Positions 1 to 9,200 of a DNA stretch of 64,000 nt are shown here, in pieces (position 1 is the stretch's first letter; every line of letters begins with the position of its first letter). Position numbers and translations under genes: made by a program. The stretch spans positions 1 to 64,000 of the forward strand of contig CAMLNA010000007.1 of the NCBI GenBank assembly GCA_946481025.1, given 5' to 3'. The notes under the pieces are model-generated. The model did not search any database. It saw only the letters and a program-made list of their open reading frames with translations, and was not told where the DNA came from. The DNA comes from an uncultured Rivibacter sp. Its GTDB lineage: Bacteria; Pseudomonadota; Gammaproteobacteria; Burkholderiales; Burkholderiaceae.

Positions 1-92
1 CTTTGGTCGTTGGGCCGCTGGCGTGCGGCAAGCGGCAAGCCCGCGACCCTATCGGCCGCGCGTGAAGCTGGCGTGACGGTGGAGCGGCCGGT

Positions 93-476
93 CTACTTGC
101 GCTCGATCAGCTCGAGCTTGTAGCCGTCGGGGTCGGTGACGAAGGCGATGACCGTGCTGCCGCCTTTCACCGGACCCGGCTCGCGGGTGATCGCGCCGCC
201 GCCGGCGCGGATCTTCTCGCAAGCCGCATAGGCATCGGGCACGCCGATGGCGATGTGGCCGTAGGCCGTGCCGAGCTCGTATTGCTCGACGCCGTAGTTG
301 TAGGTGAGCTCGATCTCGGCATGTTCGGGGTTGTTGCCGTAGCCCACGAAGGCGAGCGAATACTGTTGCTCGGGGCGGTCAGTCGTGCGCAGCAGCTGCA
401 TGCCCATCACCTTCGTGTAGAAGTCGATCGAGCGTTGCAGGTTGCCGACGCGCAGCATGGTGTGGAGGAGTCTCAT
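93..476 (-). CDS. gloA: Lactoylglutathione lyase (glyoxalase I)
   Basis: Converts the hemithioacetal of methylglyoxal and glutathione to S-lactoylglutathione in the cytoplasm, the first step of methylglyoxal detoxification. The 127-residue product has the usual length of the short, Ni-type bacterial enzyme. All four expected metal ligands are visible: His5, Glu56, His74 and Glu122, the last in the C-terminal [11 protein letters not shown] motif. Its ATG overlaps the TGA of the upstream thioesterase gene (ATGA), so the two are co-transcribed and probably translationally coupled. The thioesterase could act on thioester products, but a joint pathway is inference only. Identification of the family is secure. 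Confidence 0.95.
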   Translation of the reverse strand: MRLLHTMLRVGNLQRSIDFYTKVMGMQLLRTTDRPEQQYSLAFVGYGNNPEHAEIELTYNYGVEQYELGTAYGHIAIGVPDAYAACEKIRAGGGAITREPGPVKGGSTVIAFVTDPDGYKLELIERK

Positions 477-1009
477 GGTTTGGGTGGGGGCAGGTCGGAG
501 ATGAGGCAGGTCGTGCTCGCGTGAGCGTACAGCTTTCCGTCCACGCCAGTGAGCCGCCCCTCCGCCGTGGCGACCCGTCCGCCCACGTGCACCACATAGC
601 CCTCGGCGCGCACCAGCGGCGCGCGGTCGGTGAGCGCGCGCACCAGGTTCAGCTTCAGCTCCAGCGTGGTGTAGGCCTTGCCGGCCGGCAGCGTGGTGTG
701 CACCGCACAGCCCACCGCCGAGTCAAGCAGCGTGGCATACCAGCCGCCGTGCACCGTGCCCATCGGGTTGTAGTGCCGCGCCAGCGGCCGGCCCTGGAAC
801 ACCGCGCGGCCCGGCTCCACCCGCAGCAGGGTGAAGTCCAGCGTGTCGCCGATGGGCGGCACCGGGATCTCGCCATCGAACATGGCCTGGAACATCTCCA
901 TGCCGGTGCGGCCGATCACCTGGTCGGGTCGCGCGATGCCGGTGCCGGGCATCAGCCCGGCGCGCACCGCGGCTTCCTCGGCTTCCCACTGGGCTTGCAG
1001 TTCATGCAT
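473..1009 (-). CDS. PaaI-type hotdog-fold thioesterase
   Basis: Hotdog-fold acyl-CoA thioesterase of 178 residues, probably cytoplasmic. The family signature is clear: N81-P-x-G-x-V followed by H87-G-G, and the acidic residue D96 in the central helix. These correspond to the catalytic Asn/Asp and HGG of PaaI/YdiI-like enzymes. The substrate cannot be read from the sequence; aromatic acyl-CoA esters are typical. The reading frame stays open far upstream, but the ATG at 1009 is chosen because the homologous protein begins here and because the region beyond holds the divergent MarR gene and its palindromes. It forms an operon with gloA through a 4-bp overlap and is probably controlled by the divergent MarR regulator. 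Confidence 0.88.
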   Translation of the reverse strand: MHELQAQWEAEEAAVRAGLMPGTGIARPDQVIGRTGMEMFQAMFDGEIPVPPIGDTLDFTLLRVEPGRAVFQGRPLARHYNPMGTVHGGWYATLLDSAVGCAVHTTLPAGKAYTTLELKLNLVRALTDRAPLVRAEGYVVHVGGRVATAEGRLTGVDGKLYAHASTTCLISDLPPPKP

Positions 1010-1031
1010 CACGGTGCTCTCCTCCATATGC

Positions 1032-1053
1032 TTGCATATGCAATTGATGCATC
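1032..1053. promoter_or_regulatory. Palindromic operator candidate between thioesterase and marR
   Basis: The divergent intergenic region contains a perfect 12-bp palindrome, TTGCATATGCAA (1032-1043), followed at once by an 8-bp palindrome GATGCATC (1046-1053). This AT-rich stretch stands out from the GC-rich surroundings. MarR-family dimers bind such short palindromes between their own gene and the gene they control, so this is a likely autoregulatory site. Protein binding is inferred. Confidence 0.6.
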
Positions 1054-1066
1054 TACAATAGTTTGC

Positions 1067-1525
1067 GTGGAAACCACCGTCAAGCCCCAGGGCTGCACCA
1101 ACCTCAAGCTCCGGCAGCTCAGCCGGCGCGTCACCCGGCTGTACGACCGCGAGGTGGGCGTCACCGGTCTCAAGAACACGCAGTACTCGCTGCTGTCGCA
1201 CGTGGTGTTGCTGGGGCCCATCCAGCCGTCGGCGCTGGCGGCGCGCATGAAGCTCAACGCCTCCACGCTCACCCGCAACATGCAGCCGCTCATTGCGCAG
1301 GGCTGGATCCGCCTGGACCCCGGCGTGGACGCGCGCAGCCGCCTGCTGGTGGCCACCGACGAAGGCAAGGCATTGCGTGCCGAGGCTCAGCGGGCCTGGA
1401 AGCGCGCGCAGCTGTCGCTCAACGAGCGGCTCACGCCTCAGCGCGTGGCCAGGCTGCACGCGCTGATCGACGAATGCATGGCCTTGCTCGACGAGGCCGA
1501 TGACGAAGGATCCCACGATGAATGA
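1067..1525 (+). CDS. MarR-family transcriptional regulator
   Basis: Winged-helix repressor of about 152 residues. The central part reads as a MarR DNA-binding domain: ...QYSLLSHV..., a recognition segment AARMKLNASTLTRNMQPL, then the wing with DARSRLLV. The start is uncertain. A GTG at 1067 gives a protein of normal family length and lies just after the palindromes; an in-frame ATG at 1028 would lie inside the operator. The gene overlaps the MFS transporter by 8 bp, which makes a classic marR-exporter operon, and it is divergent from the thioesterase-gloA operon. Likely role: ligand-responsive repressor of both units. The ligand is not known. Confidence 0.85.
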   Translation: METTVKPQGCTNLKLRQLSRRVTRLYDREVGVTGLKNTQYSLLSHVVLLGPIQPSALAARMKLNASTLTRNMQPLIAQGWIRLDPGVDARSRLLVATDEGKALRAEAQRAWKRAQLSLNERLTPQRVARLHALIDECMALLDEADDEGSHDE

Positions 1526-2747
1526 TTCCCGACAGGTCGCCGCACCCCTGGCGCTGGTGCTGCTGGCGGCGGCAGGCACCTTTGCGCTGACCATGGGCGC
1601 GCGCCAGTCGATGGGCCTGTTCCTGCCGACGCTGAACACCGCCACCGGGCTGGGCATCGCGAGCATCAGCCTCGCGTTCGCCTTCGGCCAGCTGTGGTGG
1701 GGGCTCACGCAGCCGGTGGCCGGCATCGTGGCCGACCGCTATGGCGCGGGCCGCGTGCTGGTCGTCGGCGTGCTGCTGGTGGCGCTGGGCACGGCACTCA
1801 CGCCGTTCATGAGCACGACCGCGGGGCTGGTGTTCGCCATCGGCGTGCTGGCCGCCGGCGGCGCCGGGCTCGCCGGGCCGTCGGTGCTGATGGCGGCGAC
1901 CGCGCGCCTCATCCCGCCTGAGAAGCGCGGCATGGCCACCGGCATCGTGAACGCCGGCGGCTCGTTCGGGCAGTTCGTCTTCGCCCCCATCGCGCAGGCC
2001 GTGACCACGGCTGCCGGTTGGGTGGCAGCGCTGCAGAGCCTGGCCTTCATCACCCTGCTCGCGCTGCCGGCCGCCTGGGTGCTGCGCGGGCATTCCGCCG
2101 TACAACCCGCCCCGGGCCAGGCCGCGCAGCCGCTGACCACGCGCGAGGCGATCGGCCGCGCGCTGGGCGACTCGAGCTTCCGCCTGCTGTGCGCCGGCTT
2201 TTTCGTCTGCGGCTTCCACGTGGCCTTCATCGCGACGCACCTGCCCGGCGTGGTGGCGCAGTGCGGCCTGCCGCCTGAAGTGGGCGCGTGGTCACTGGCG
2301 GTGATCGGCCTGTTCAACATCGCCGGCAGCTTTGCGATGGGCTGGGCCGTGGGCCGCTGGCGCATGAAGTCGCTGCTGTCGCTGGTGTACGCAGCGCGCG
2401 CCGTGGCGGTGCTGGTGTTCGTGCTGTCGCCCAAGACGCCGGCGGTGCTGCTGGTGTTCGCCGCGGTGATCGGCCTCACCTACCTGTCGACCGTGCCGCC
2501 CACCGCCGGCCTCGTGGCCAAGTTCTACGGCACGTCGCACATGGCCACGCTGTTCGGCCTGGTGATGCTGTCGCACCAGGTCGGCGGCTTCCTCGGTGCC
2601 TGGCTGGGCGGCAAGGCCTTCGAATGGACCGGTGCCTACGACTGGATGTGGTACGCCGACATCCTGCTCGCGGTGGCGGCGGCGCTGCTGCACCTGCCCA
2701 TCCGCGAGGCGAGGCTGAAGCCGGTGGCCCGGGCCGCCTCGGCCTGA
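1518..2747 (+). CDS. MFS transporter
   Basis: Major facilitator superfamily permease of the inner membrane, about 409 residues, with roughly 12 hydrophobic segments. The loop after helix 2 carries the family signature GIVADRYGAGRVL, and the sequence matches CynX- or monocarboxylate-like MFS proteins better than drug efflux subfamilies, though the substrate cannot be assigned. Two in-frame ATGs exist (1500 and 1518). The second is preferred because a GAAGGA ribosome-binding sequence precedes it at a good distance. It overlaps the 3' end of the marR gene, so expression is probably coupled to the repressor. A role in export of a compound sensed by the MarR protein is inference. Confidence 0.88.
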   Translation: MNDSRQVAAPLALVLLAAAGTFALTMGARQSMGLFLPTLNTATGLGIASISLAFAFGQLWWGLTQPVAGIVADRYGAGRVLVVGVLLVALGTALTPFMSTTAGLVFAIGVLAAGGAGLAGPSVLMAATARLIPPEKRGMATGIVNAGGSFGQFVFAPIAQAVTTAAGWVAALQSLAFITLLALPAAWVLRGHSAVQPAPGQAAQPLTTREAIGRALGDSSFRLLCAGFFVCGFHVAFIATHLPGVVAQCGLPPEVGAWSLAVIGLFNIAGSFAMGWAVGRWRMKSLLSLVYAARAVAVLVFVLSPKTPAVLLVFAAVIGLTYLSTVPPTAGLVAKFYGTSHMATLFGLVMLSHQVGGFLGAWLGGKAFEWTGAYDWMWYADILLAVAAALLHLPIREARLKPVARAASA

Positions 2748-2760
2748 GCTGCGCTCACGA

Positions 2761-3546
2761 TCACACGGGCACGGTGTAGTTCAGGCTCAGCCGGCCGCCG
2801 TCGGCATAGACGATCTGGCCGGTCATGTAGCTCGAGGCATCGCTGGCCAGGAAGGCCGCCACGTCGGCGATCTCCGCCGGCTCGCCCAGCCGCTTCATCG
2901 GCGTGCGGCCCATGATGCGCTGGCGCGACTCCTCGCTGGTGAGCACCGCCTTGGCCGCCAGCTCGGTGGCAATGGTGCCGGGCGCCACCGCGTTGACGCG
3001 GATGCCGCGGTCCACCAGCGCCAGCGACATCACCCGGGTGAGCTGGTTGATGCCGCCCTTGCTGGCGTTGTAGCTGGCGATGCTCGGAATGGCCATCAGG
3101 CCGTTGACCGAGCTCATGTTGACGATGGCGCCGCTGCCTTGCCTGGCCATCTCGCGCGCGCAGGCCTGGCCGACGAGGAAGGCGCCTTTCAGGTTCACGT
3201 CGATCACCGCGTCCCAGTCGGCCTCGGTGATGTCGAGGAAGTCCGCCGCCTTGAAGATGCCGGCGTTGTTGACCAGCACGTCGATGCGGCCGAAGGCCTT
3301 GAGCGTGGCGGCCACGGCGGCATCGACCTGAGCCTTGCGCGACACGTCGCAATGCAGGTAGATCGCCTGCCTGCCCTGCGCGGCGAGCTGCGCGGCCAGC
3401 GCCTGGCCGCGCGCGTCGTCCACGTCCCACAGCGCCACCGGGGCGCCTTCGCGGGCAAAACGCTCGACGCACGCGGCACCGATGCCCTGGGCCGCCCCCG
3501 TCACGACGCAGACCTTGCCGGCCAGCGCGAAATTCACTGCGTTCAT
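2761..3546 (-). CDS. SDR-family NAD(P)-dependent oxidoreductase
   Basis: Classical short-chain dehydrogenase/reductase, 261 residues, cytoplasmic. Seen directly: the cofactor motif TGAAQGIG (residues 16-23), NNAG (93-96), the active-site Ser near 145, and Y159-x-x-x-K163. An Asp at the end of the second strand (WDVDD) favours NAD(H) over NADP(H). The C-terminal YMTGQIVYADGG is typical of the FabG-like classical group. The substrate is unknown. An AGGAGG ribosome-binding site lies just before the ATG. It follows the MBL-fold hydrolase gene on the same strand, separated by a hairpin, and is convergent with the MFS gene. Confidence 0.9.
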   Translation of the reverse strand: MNAVNFALAGKVCVVTGAAQGIGAACVERFAREGAPVALWDVDDARGQALAAQLAAQGRQAIYLHCDVSRKAQVDAAVAATLKAFGRIDVLVNNAGIFKAADFLDITEADWDAVIDVNLKGAFLVGQACAREMARQGSGAIVNMSSVNGLMAIPSIASYNASKGGINQLTRVMSLALVDRGIRVNAVAPGTIATELAAKAVLTSEESRQRIMGRTPMKRLGEPAEIADVAAFLASDASSYMTGQIVYADGGRLSLNYTVPV

Positions 3547-3573
3547 GTCGATGCCTCCTGCTGCAATGAAAGA

Positions 3574-3594
3574 GGCCCGCCTCGTGAGCGGGCC
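3574..3594 (-). terminator. GC-rich hairpin after the MBL hydrolase gene
   Basis: Inverted repeat GGCCCGC (3574-3580) and GCGGGCC (3588-3594) with a 7-base loop. Read on the minus strand it is followed by TCTTT, a weak T-run. It lies between the MBL gene stop and the SDR start, so it may stop or attenuate transcription between them. Confidence 0.5.
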
Positions 3595-3622
3595 CGTGCA
3601 TGTCGCGGGAGTGTAGTAGCCC

Positions 3623-4582
3623 TCAGCCCCTGCGCGCCTCGCGGTCGAGCCAGACCCCGAGCCCTTGCGCGTTGAGCTCGACGTCGGGCTCGAGCAGGTC
3701 GCTGTCGGCCCACGGGCTGCTGCGGCGCCGCAGCTCGGCGGCGTGCAGGCCGCGCAGCGCGCCCTTGAGCGCCTGGTGGCGATCGCCCGCCGTGGCCAGC
3801 GGCCGTGCCAGCGCCACCATCGCTTCGACCTGGCCCAGCAGCAGCGCGGCCAGCCTGGCGACCTCGGCCTCGCTGCCGCCGATCGCGCCGTAGTGCGTCA
3901 CGTACATCCATCGCGGCTTCCGCTCGAGCATGCGCTGCACCGATGCCTGCAGGGCTTCGGGCTCGAACTGCACCGGCGTGGCGGCCGGCAGCATGTAGCG
4001 CCCGCCCGGCGTGTCGAGCTCCGGGTACGAGATGCCGAAGGTGTCGCCGGTGAACCAGCCGCGGCTGGCCTCGTCCCAGATGCAGTGGTGGTGCCGGGCA
4101 TGGCCGGGCGTGTCGATGAAGCGCAGCGGGCGGCCGGACAGTTCGAGCACCAGGTCGTCATGCGTCTCGAGCACGCGGGCGGCGTCGATGGGCAGCACGT
4201 CGCCGTAGGTGCGGGCCACTTCCTCGACGCCATACACCGCGCGGGCGCCGTCGAGCAGCTGGCCCGGGTCGATCATGTGGCGTGCGCCGCGCGGGTGCAC
4301 GACCAGCTTCGCCCGCGGCAGGTGCCGCATCAGCGCACCGGCGGCGCCGGCGTGGTCGAGGTGCACGTGGGTCACGATGAGGTAGTCCACGTCGGCCGGC
4401 GCGAGCCCCTGGGCGGCGAGCGCGCCCAGCAGCCGGGGCAGCGCATCGTTGGTGCCGGTGTCGACGTAGGCGGCGCGCCCGTTCTCGACGATGAGGTAGG
4501 CGGCATCGAAGCGCGGGCGCACGAAGCCGGTGTCGATGACCGTGATGCCGTGTTCGCGGAACTCCAGGTATTCGGGATCCAT
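3623..4582 (-). CDS. MBL-fold metallo-hydrolase
   Basis: Metallo-beta-lactamase-fold hydrolase of 319 residues. The di-metal motif THVHLDHAG is present (His72, His74, Asp76, His77), followed by a third metal ligand in DTPGHARHH and an Asp in the segment WFTGDT. The N-terminal part with VDTG and the roughly 80-residue helical C-terminus fit the glyoxalase II-like branch of the superfamily rather than true beta-lactamases. There is no signal peptide, so it is cytoplasmic. The substrate is unknown. It is divergent from the rhlE-type helicase gene across 245 bp. Confidence 0.85.
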   Translation of the reverse strand: MDPEYLEFREHGITVIDTGFVRPRFDAAYLIVENGRAAYVDTGTNDALPRLLGALAAQGLAPADVDYLIVTHVHLDHAGAAGALMRHLPRAKLVVHPRGARHMIDPGQLLDGARAVYGVEEVARTYGDVLPIDAARVLETHDDLVLELSGRPLRFIDTPGHARHHHCIWDEASRGWFTGDTFGISYPELDTPGGRYMLPAATPVQFEPEALQASVQRMLERKPRWMYVTHYGAIGGSEAEVARLAALLLGQVEAMVALARPLATAGDRHQALKGALRGLHAAELRRRSSPWADSDLLEPDVELNAQGLGVWLDREARRG

Positions 4583-4656
4583 GCGTGCGCTCCTTCACGC
4601 CCATTCTAGGAAGGGCCCTGGTGGGAAAACCCTAGGTGTGAGAGAATCCGCGCCGG

Positions 4657-4693
4657 ACTCGCCCCAATCAAAAGACGGGGCGAGTTTCTTTTT
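4657..4693 (+). terminator. Terminator-like hairpin in the rhlE leader
   Basis: ACTCGCCCC (4657-4665) pairs with GGGGCGAGT (4677-4685) and is followed by TTCTTTTT. It looks like a complete intrinsic terminator reading toward the helicase gene, but no gene lies just upstream on that strand. It is therefore either an attenuator in the helicase 5' leader or the end of a short RNA. Confidence 0.6.
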
Positions 4694-4758
4694 GCATCGT
4701 CACCAGTCCCGGCCTCGTCTTTCGATTCGAGAGCCATTGCACCCGTTGCATTCCGTCT

Positions 4759-4784
4759 GTTGGTCGATGTGTTCATAGACCAAC
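4759..4784 (+). promoter_or_regulatory. Second hairpin in the rhlE leader
   Basis: GTTGGTC (4759-4765) and GACCAAC (4778-4784) form a perfect 7-bp stem with a 12-base loop, about 45 bases before the helicase ATG. Together with the terminator-like hairpin upstream it suggests a structured 5' untranslated region. Function is inferred. Confidence 0.4.
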
Positions 4785-4827
4785 CCGTGACGGACCGCGA
4801 GGCGCCACAAGCCCGCGGCATTGCTGC

Positions 4828-6198
4828 ATGACGACGACCCTTTCCTTCGAGGCCCTCGGCCTCGCCGCTCCCTTGCTCCAGGCCGTCCAGGCCCTGGGCT
4901 TCGAACAACCCACGCCGGTGCAGGCCGAGGCCATCCCGGCCGCGCTGCAGGGCGGCGACTGGATGGTGAGCAGCCAGACCGGCAGCGGCAAGACCGCCGC
5001 CTTCCTGCTGCCGGTGCTGCACAGCCTGCACCTGCAGAACGAGCAGAACCCGCCCAAGATGCCGCGCCCCGCCAAGGGCGGCTGGGTGCCGCGCAACGCG
5101 GCGCCGGCCGCGCCCCGCGCCGTGGTGCTGTGCCCCACCCGTGAACTCGCGCAGCAGGTGGCGGCCGACGCCATCGACCTCGTGCGCAGCAGCCGCGGCC
5201 TGCGCGTGGCCACGGTCGTGGGCGGCATGCCCTTCGGCAAGCAGCTGGCCGACCTGCAGGGCGCGAGCCTCGTGGTCGCCACGCCCGGCCGCCTGCTCGA
5301 CCTGGCCGAGCGCAAGCAGATCCTGCTGGATGCGGTGCAGGTGCTGGTGGTCGACGAAGCCGACCGCATGCTCGACCTCGGCTTCGCCGAAGACCTCGAA
5401 GCCATCCACACCCTGTGCGCGCAGCGCGGCCAGACGCTCATGTTCTCGGCCACCTTCGCGCCGCGCATCATGCGCCTGGCTGCCCAGGTGATGCGCGAGC
5501 CGGGCCGCCTGGAGCTCGCCACCGCCCAGGACAAGCACGTCAACATCGCCCAGACGCTCCACTGGGCCGACAACCTGTCGCACAAGCGCGCGCTGCTCGA
5601 CCATTGGCTGCGCGACGTGGCGATGGAGCAGGCGGTGGTGTTCACCTCCACACAGGCCGACGCCGACATGCTGGCCGACACGCTGCAGCAGACCGGCCAT
5701 GCCGCGGTGGCGCTGCACGGGGCCATGCCGCAGAGCGTGCGCAACCGCCGCCTGCAGAACCTGCGTGAAGGCCGCATCCGCATCCTGGTGGCCACCGACG
5801 TGGCGGCGCGGGGCATCGACGTGCCCAGCATCAGCCACGTCATCAACTTCGGCCTGCCGATGAAGGCCGAGGACTACGTGCACCGCATCGGCCGCACCGG
5901 CCGCGCCGGCCGCAGCGGCACCGCCATCACCCTGGCCGAGCACCGCGAGCGCCACAAGATCCGCGCCATCGAGCAGTTCACCCGGCAGCCCATCGCCGCC
6001 AGCACGATCGCCGGCCTGGAGCCCACGCCGCCGAAGCCGCGCGACCCGAAGTTCAATGCCCGCCCGGGCCAGCGCCCGGGTCGCGACGGCGGCCGGCCGA
6101 ACCACCACCGCGGCGGTCCGGCGCGAGCCGGCGGCCGGCCTGACGGCGGTCGCAAGTTCGGCGGCCCGCGCCGCGATGCCGGGGCGCAGGAAGGCTGA
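4828..6198 (+). CDS. rhlE: DEAD-box ATP-dependent RNA helicase, RhlE type
   Basis: RNA helicase of 456 residues that unwinds structured RNA using ATP, probably in ribosome assembly, RNA decay or cold adaptation. All helicase motifs are visible in order: the Q motif (GFEQPTPVQ), motif I (QTGSGKT), Ia (PTRELAQQ), Ib (TPGRLLD), II (DEAD), III (SAT), V (ARGID) and VI (HRIGRTGRAGRSG). The C-terminus beyond about residue 390 is Arg/Gly-rich and disordered, as usual for RhlE. An insertion rich in Pro/Lys (PPKMPRPAKGG) lies after motif I. The ATG at 4828 starts a normal N-terminus. Other DEAD-box subtypes such as SrmB or DbpA are less likely. Confidence 0.92.
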   Translation: MTTTLSFEALGLAAPLLQAVQALGFEQPTPVQAEAIPAALQGGDWMVSSQTGSGKTAAFLLPVLHSLHLQNEQNPPKMPRPAKGGWVPRNAAPAAPRAVVLCPTRELAQQVAADAIDLVRSSRGLRVATVVGGMPFGKQLADLQGASLVVATPGRLLDLAERKQILLDAVQVLVVDEADRMLDLGFAEDLEAIHTLCAQRGQTLMFSATFAPRIMRLAAQVMREPGRLELATAQDKHVNIAQTLHWADNLSHKRALLDHWLRDVAMEQAVVFTSTQADADMLADTLQQTGHAAVALHGAMPQSVRNRRLQNLREGRIRILVATDVAARGIDVPSISHVINFGLPMKAEDYVHRIGRTGRAGRSGTAITLAEHRERHKIRAIEQFTRQPIAASTIAGLEPTPPKPRDPKFNARPGQRPGRDGGRPNHHRGGPARAGGRPDGGRKFGGPRRDAGAQEG

Positions 6199-6213
6199 AG
6201 CCTCCCACCCATG

Positions 6214-6245
6214 AAAAAAAGGGCCGCGCAAGCGGCCCTTTTTGT
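6214..6245. terminator. Bidirectional intrinsic terminator
   Basis: GGGCCGC (6221-6227), loop GCAA and GCGGCCC (6232-6238) are flanked by an A-run on the left and a T-run on the right. It sits between the convergent helicase and protease genes and can serve both strands. Confidence 0.9.
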
Positions 6246-6276
6246 TTTTGCAGCCGAAGCTGCAAGCGTGGGAGGC

Positions 6277-9200
6277 TCAGCGGATCCGCACGATCTCCGC
6301 CTCGCTGCCCGCATTGCGGCGGAACATCATCAGCAGGCCGCGCTCGCTGCTTTGCGTGTCGGGCAGGGTGGCGGTGGTGAGCCCCAGCTGCGTCGCGCTC
6401 CATGACGGCACGGTGCCGAAGGGGTCGCCCACCACGCCGAAGCGCGCCTGGCCCGGCGTGAAGCGCATGCCGGTGATCTCGTCGGTCATGGCACCGGTGA
6501 AATAGTTGTCGAGTGCCTGCACGCTGAAGTTGATGGTCGTGCCCGGCGCCACGCCCAGGTTCACCGGCCCGGCGGAACTGTTCATCGGCACCGTGAAGAT
6601 CACGTTGCCGGAGTTCAGGTCCGCATCGGTGTAGAACACGCCGGTGGCCGTGCCGGTGGCCAGGTCGCCCAGGTACACCACGTTCTGGCCGCTCGCGCTG
6701 AAGCCGCCGTTCTCGGCGTTGAACACCACGAAGTCGGGCACGCCGTCGCCGGTGGTGTCGATCAGCACGTCGAACTCGGCCGGGTAGTTCGGGTGTGCGC
6801 GCCGGCCGTGCGTGTTGATCGCGAACTCGAGGTAGTCCGCACCGAACACCGAGGCCGGCAGGTAGCGCACGCCCACGGCCCGCAGGTCCACGAACGCGAA
6901 GTTGTCGCCCGAGCCCGGCAGCTCGCCGCGCGGCGCCCGCGGGTTGATGCCGGTGAGCGAGAACACGTCGTAGTCGCCGGTTTCGGCGCCGCGGTTGCGC
7001 AGCTTCACGTAAGTGCCCGCGCGGCCGTGGCCGGCGAGCGAGGCCTCGGTGTCGGCGGCCTTGCGCGGCAGCACATGCCAGGGAATCGACAGCTTTTCGC
7101 TGCCCGCGGTGAGCGTGATGTGGCCGTCGTACTCGGGTCCGTTCAGCGCCGCGCCGTTGCCGCCCTGCTGGCCGCCGTTGAGCGTCCACGCCGGCAGCTT
7201 GGTCGGGTCGATGAGCAGCCTGACCTCGAGCTCCTCGCGACCGCGCCCGTCGACACGCAGCCTCGGCTTGACCAGCACCTTCACCGCGCCGCTGGCCTGG
7301 TCGGCCGCGTCGCGGAAGGTCGCCGCCACGCTGAAGAGCTTGTCGGCCCTGCCGAAGTTCTCGACCGTGAGCGTGCGCTCCAGCACCATCGGCCTGGAAG
7401 CCTCCACCGCCCCGAAGGACAGGGCCGACGACCGGGTGGCGCGGTGGTAGGCGACCGAGCCCAGCGCGATGGCGCGGTCCACCCGCAACTCGCCCGCGCC
7501 GGTGCGCGTGACGGGTGCGAGTTCGCCGGGCGCCAACGCCTGGCTGGTGTAGACCTTGGTCTCGGCGCTGTTCATCAGCATCGCCTTGATCTTCAGCGGC
7601 GAGCGGTTGGGGTGGGCCTGCAGCAGCAGCGCCACCGCACCCGACACCATGGGCGCCGCACCGGAGGTGCCGCCGAACGGCGTCTGGCCCGTGCCCGTGC
7701 CCACCTCGGCCGAGATCGAGGCGCCGGGGGCGCCGATCTCGGGCTTGATGGTCTGGTAGCTGACCGACGGACCGCGCGACGACGTGCTGGCCATGCTGCC
7801 CGCCAGCGCGATGCTGGCCGACGGCGTGATCGACACGTTGACGGTCTGCCCGCCACCGAGCTGGGCCTTGATGCGGCTCGCGAGCACCTGCTGGATCACC
7901 AGCGTGGGCGCAAACGACGTGCCGCCGCCGAACGAGAACGACACCGCGTCGCCCGGGGCGACCAGGCCGATGAGCACGCCGGTGGCGCCCGCCTTGACGG
8001 CGTAGTCCACCTTCAGGCTCACCGAGCAGGCGCCGCGGTCGATCAGCGCGATCTTGCCGGCCGGGTTGGCCAGCAGCGGGTCGGCCGGGCTGCCAGGAGC
8101 CACGGCGTCAGCCGGGCAGCCGCGGCCGATGAAGGCCACGTCGCCGGTGACGCCCGAGCCGACCGGCGCCCAGTCCACCGTCGCGGTGTTGGCATACACG
8201 CCCGCAATGGCGGCCGGTGCGTTGACCACCAGCGGCTGCGCCTTTTCGCTGGGCACGGTGGTCTGCGCGACGCTGATGACCCCGGGCGCGATGGACGGCG
8301 AGCCCACCACGTAGGGCTTGTTCGAGCCGTTGCCGGCCGAGGCCACCACCACCACGCCGAGTTGCACGGCGCCGGCGGCCGCGTCGGTCAGGTCGTCCTG
8401 GAACTGGCCGTAGTCCGAGCCGAGCGACAGGTTGATCACGTCCACCGCGTCGCCGGTGTCGCCGTCGCCGTCGGGGTCGAGCGCGAAGTCCATCGCCTTG
8501 AGCAGCGCGATGCCGTTGCACGACGAGCTGACGGCGCTGCAGGCCTTCACCGCCAGGAGGGTCGCGCCCGGCGCCATGCCCTTGTGCGCGCCGTCGGTGC
8601 TCCTGCCGGCAATGATGTCGGCCACGTGCGTGCCGTGGCCGCCGAAGTCGATCGGATCCGGGTCTTCGGTGCGGGTGCCCACGGCGGCACCGTTGACGAC
8701 GCCCCAGGTCTCGCCGACGAAGTCGTAGCCGCCCACCACCTTGGCCGTGGGGAACAGGCCATCGGTCGTGGTGTTGCGCGGGTCCGCATGGCTCGTGCCC
8801 CAGGCGGCCTCATAGGCCGCGGCGGTACCTGCACCGCCCAGGTTGCTGTGCGTGTAGTCCACGCCGGAGTCGATCACCGCGACACGAACGCCGCTGCCGT
8901 CCACGCCGCCGGCCTGCACGGCGGCAGCGCCGACGTAGGGGACTGTCTCGGACAGCGTCATCTGGTAGTGCAGCACCGGCCGCACCTTGGCCACGCCCGA
9001 AAGCGCCGCCAGCTGCGAGAGCTGCGCCGCGTCGATGCGCACCGCAATGGCGTTGTGCGCCGTCTGCACGCGCGCGAGTTCCTTGCCGCCCAGCGAGCCG
9101 ATGCGGCCGGCCAGTGCCGACTGCGCGTCGGCGATCCGCTTGCGATGGTCGGCCACGCCCTTCGCCAGCGAGGGGGCCGCCTTCATGGCCGTGCCCTCCA

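Noticed and set aside
1010..1726. N-terminal extension of the thioesterase frame up to 1726
   Set aside because: It would run across the marR gene and its operator, and the family domain begins at the ATG at 1009.
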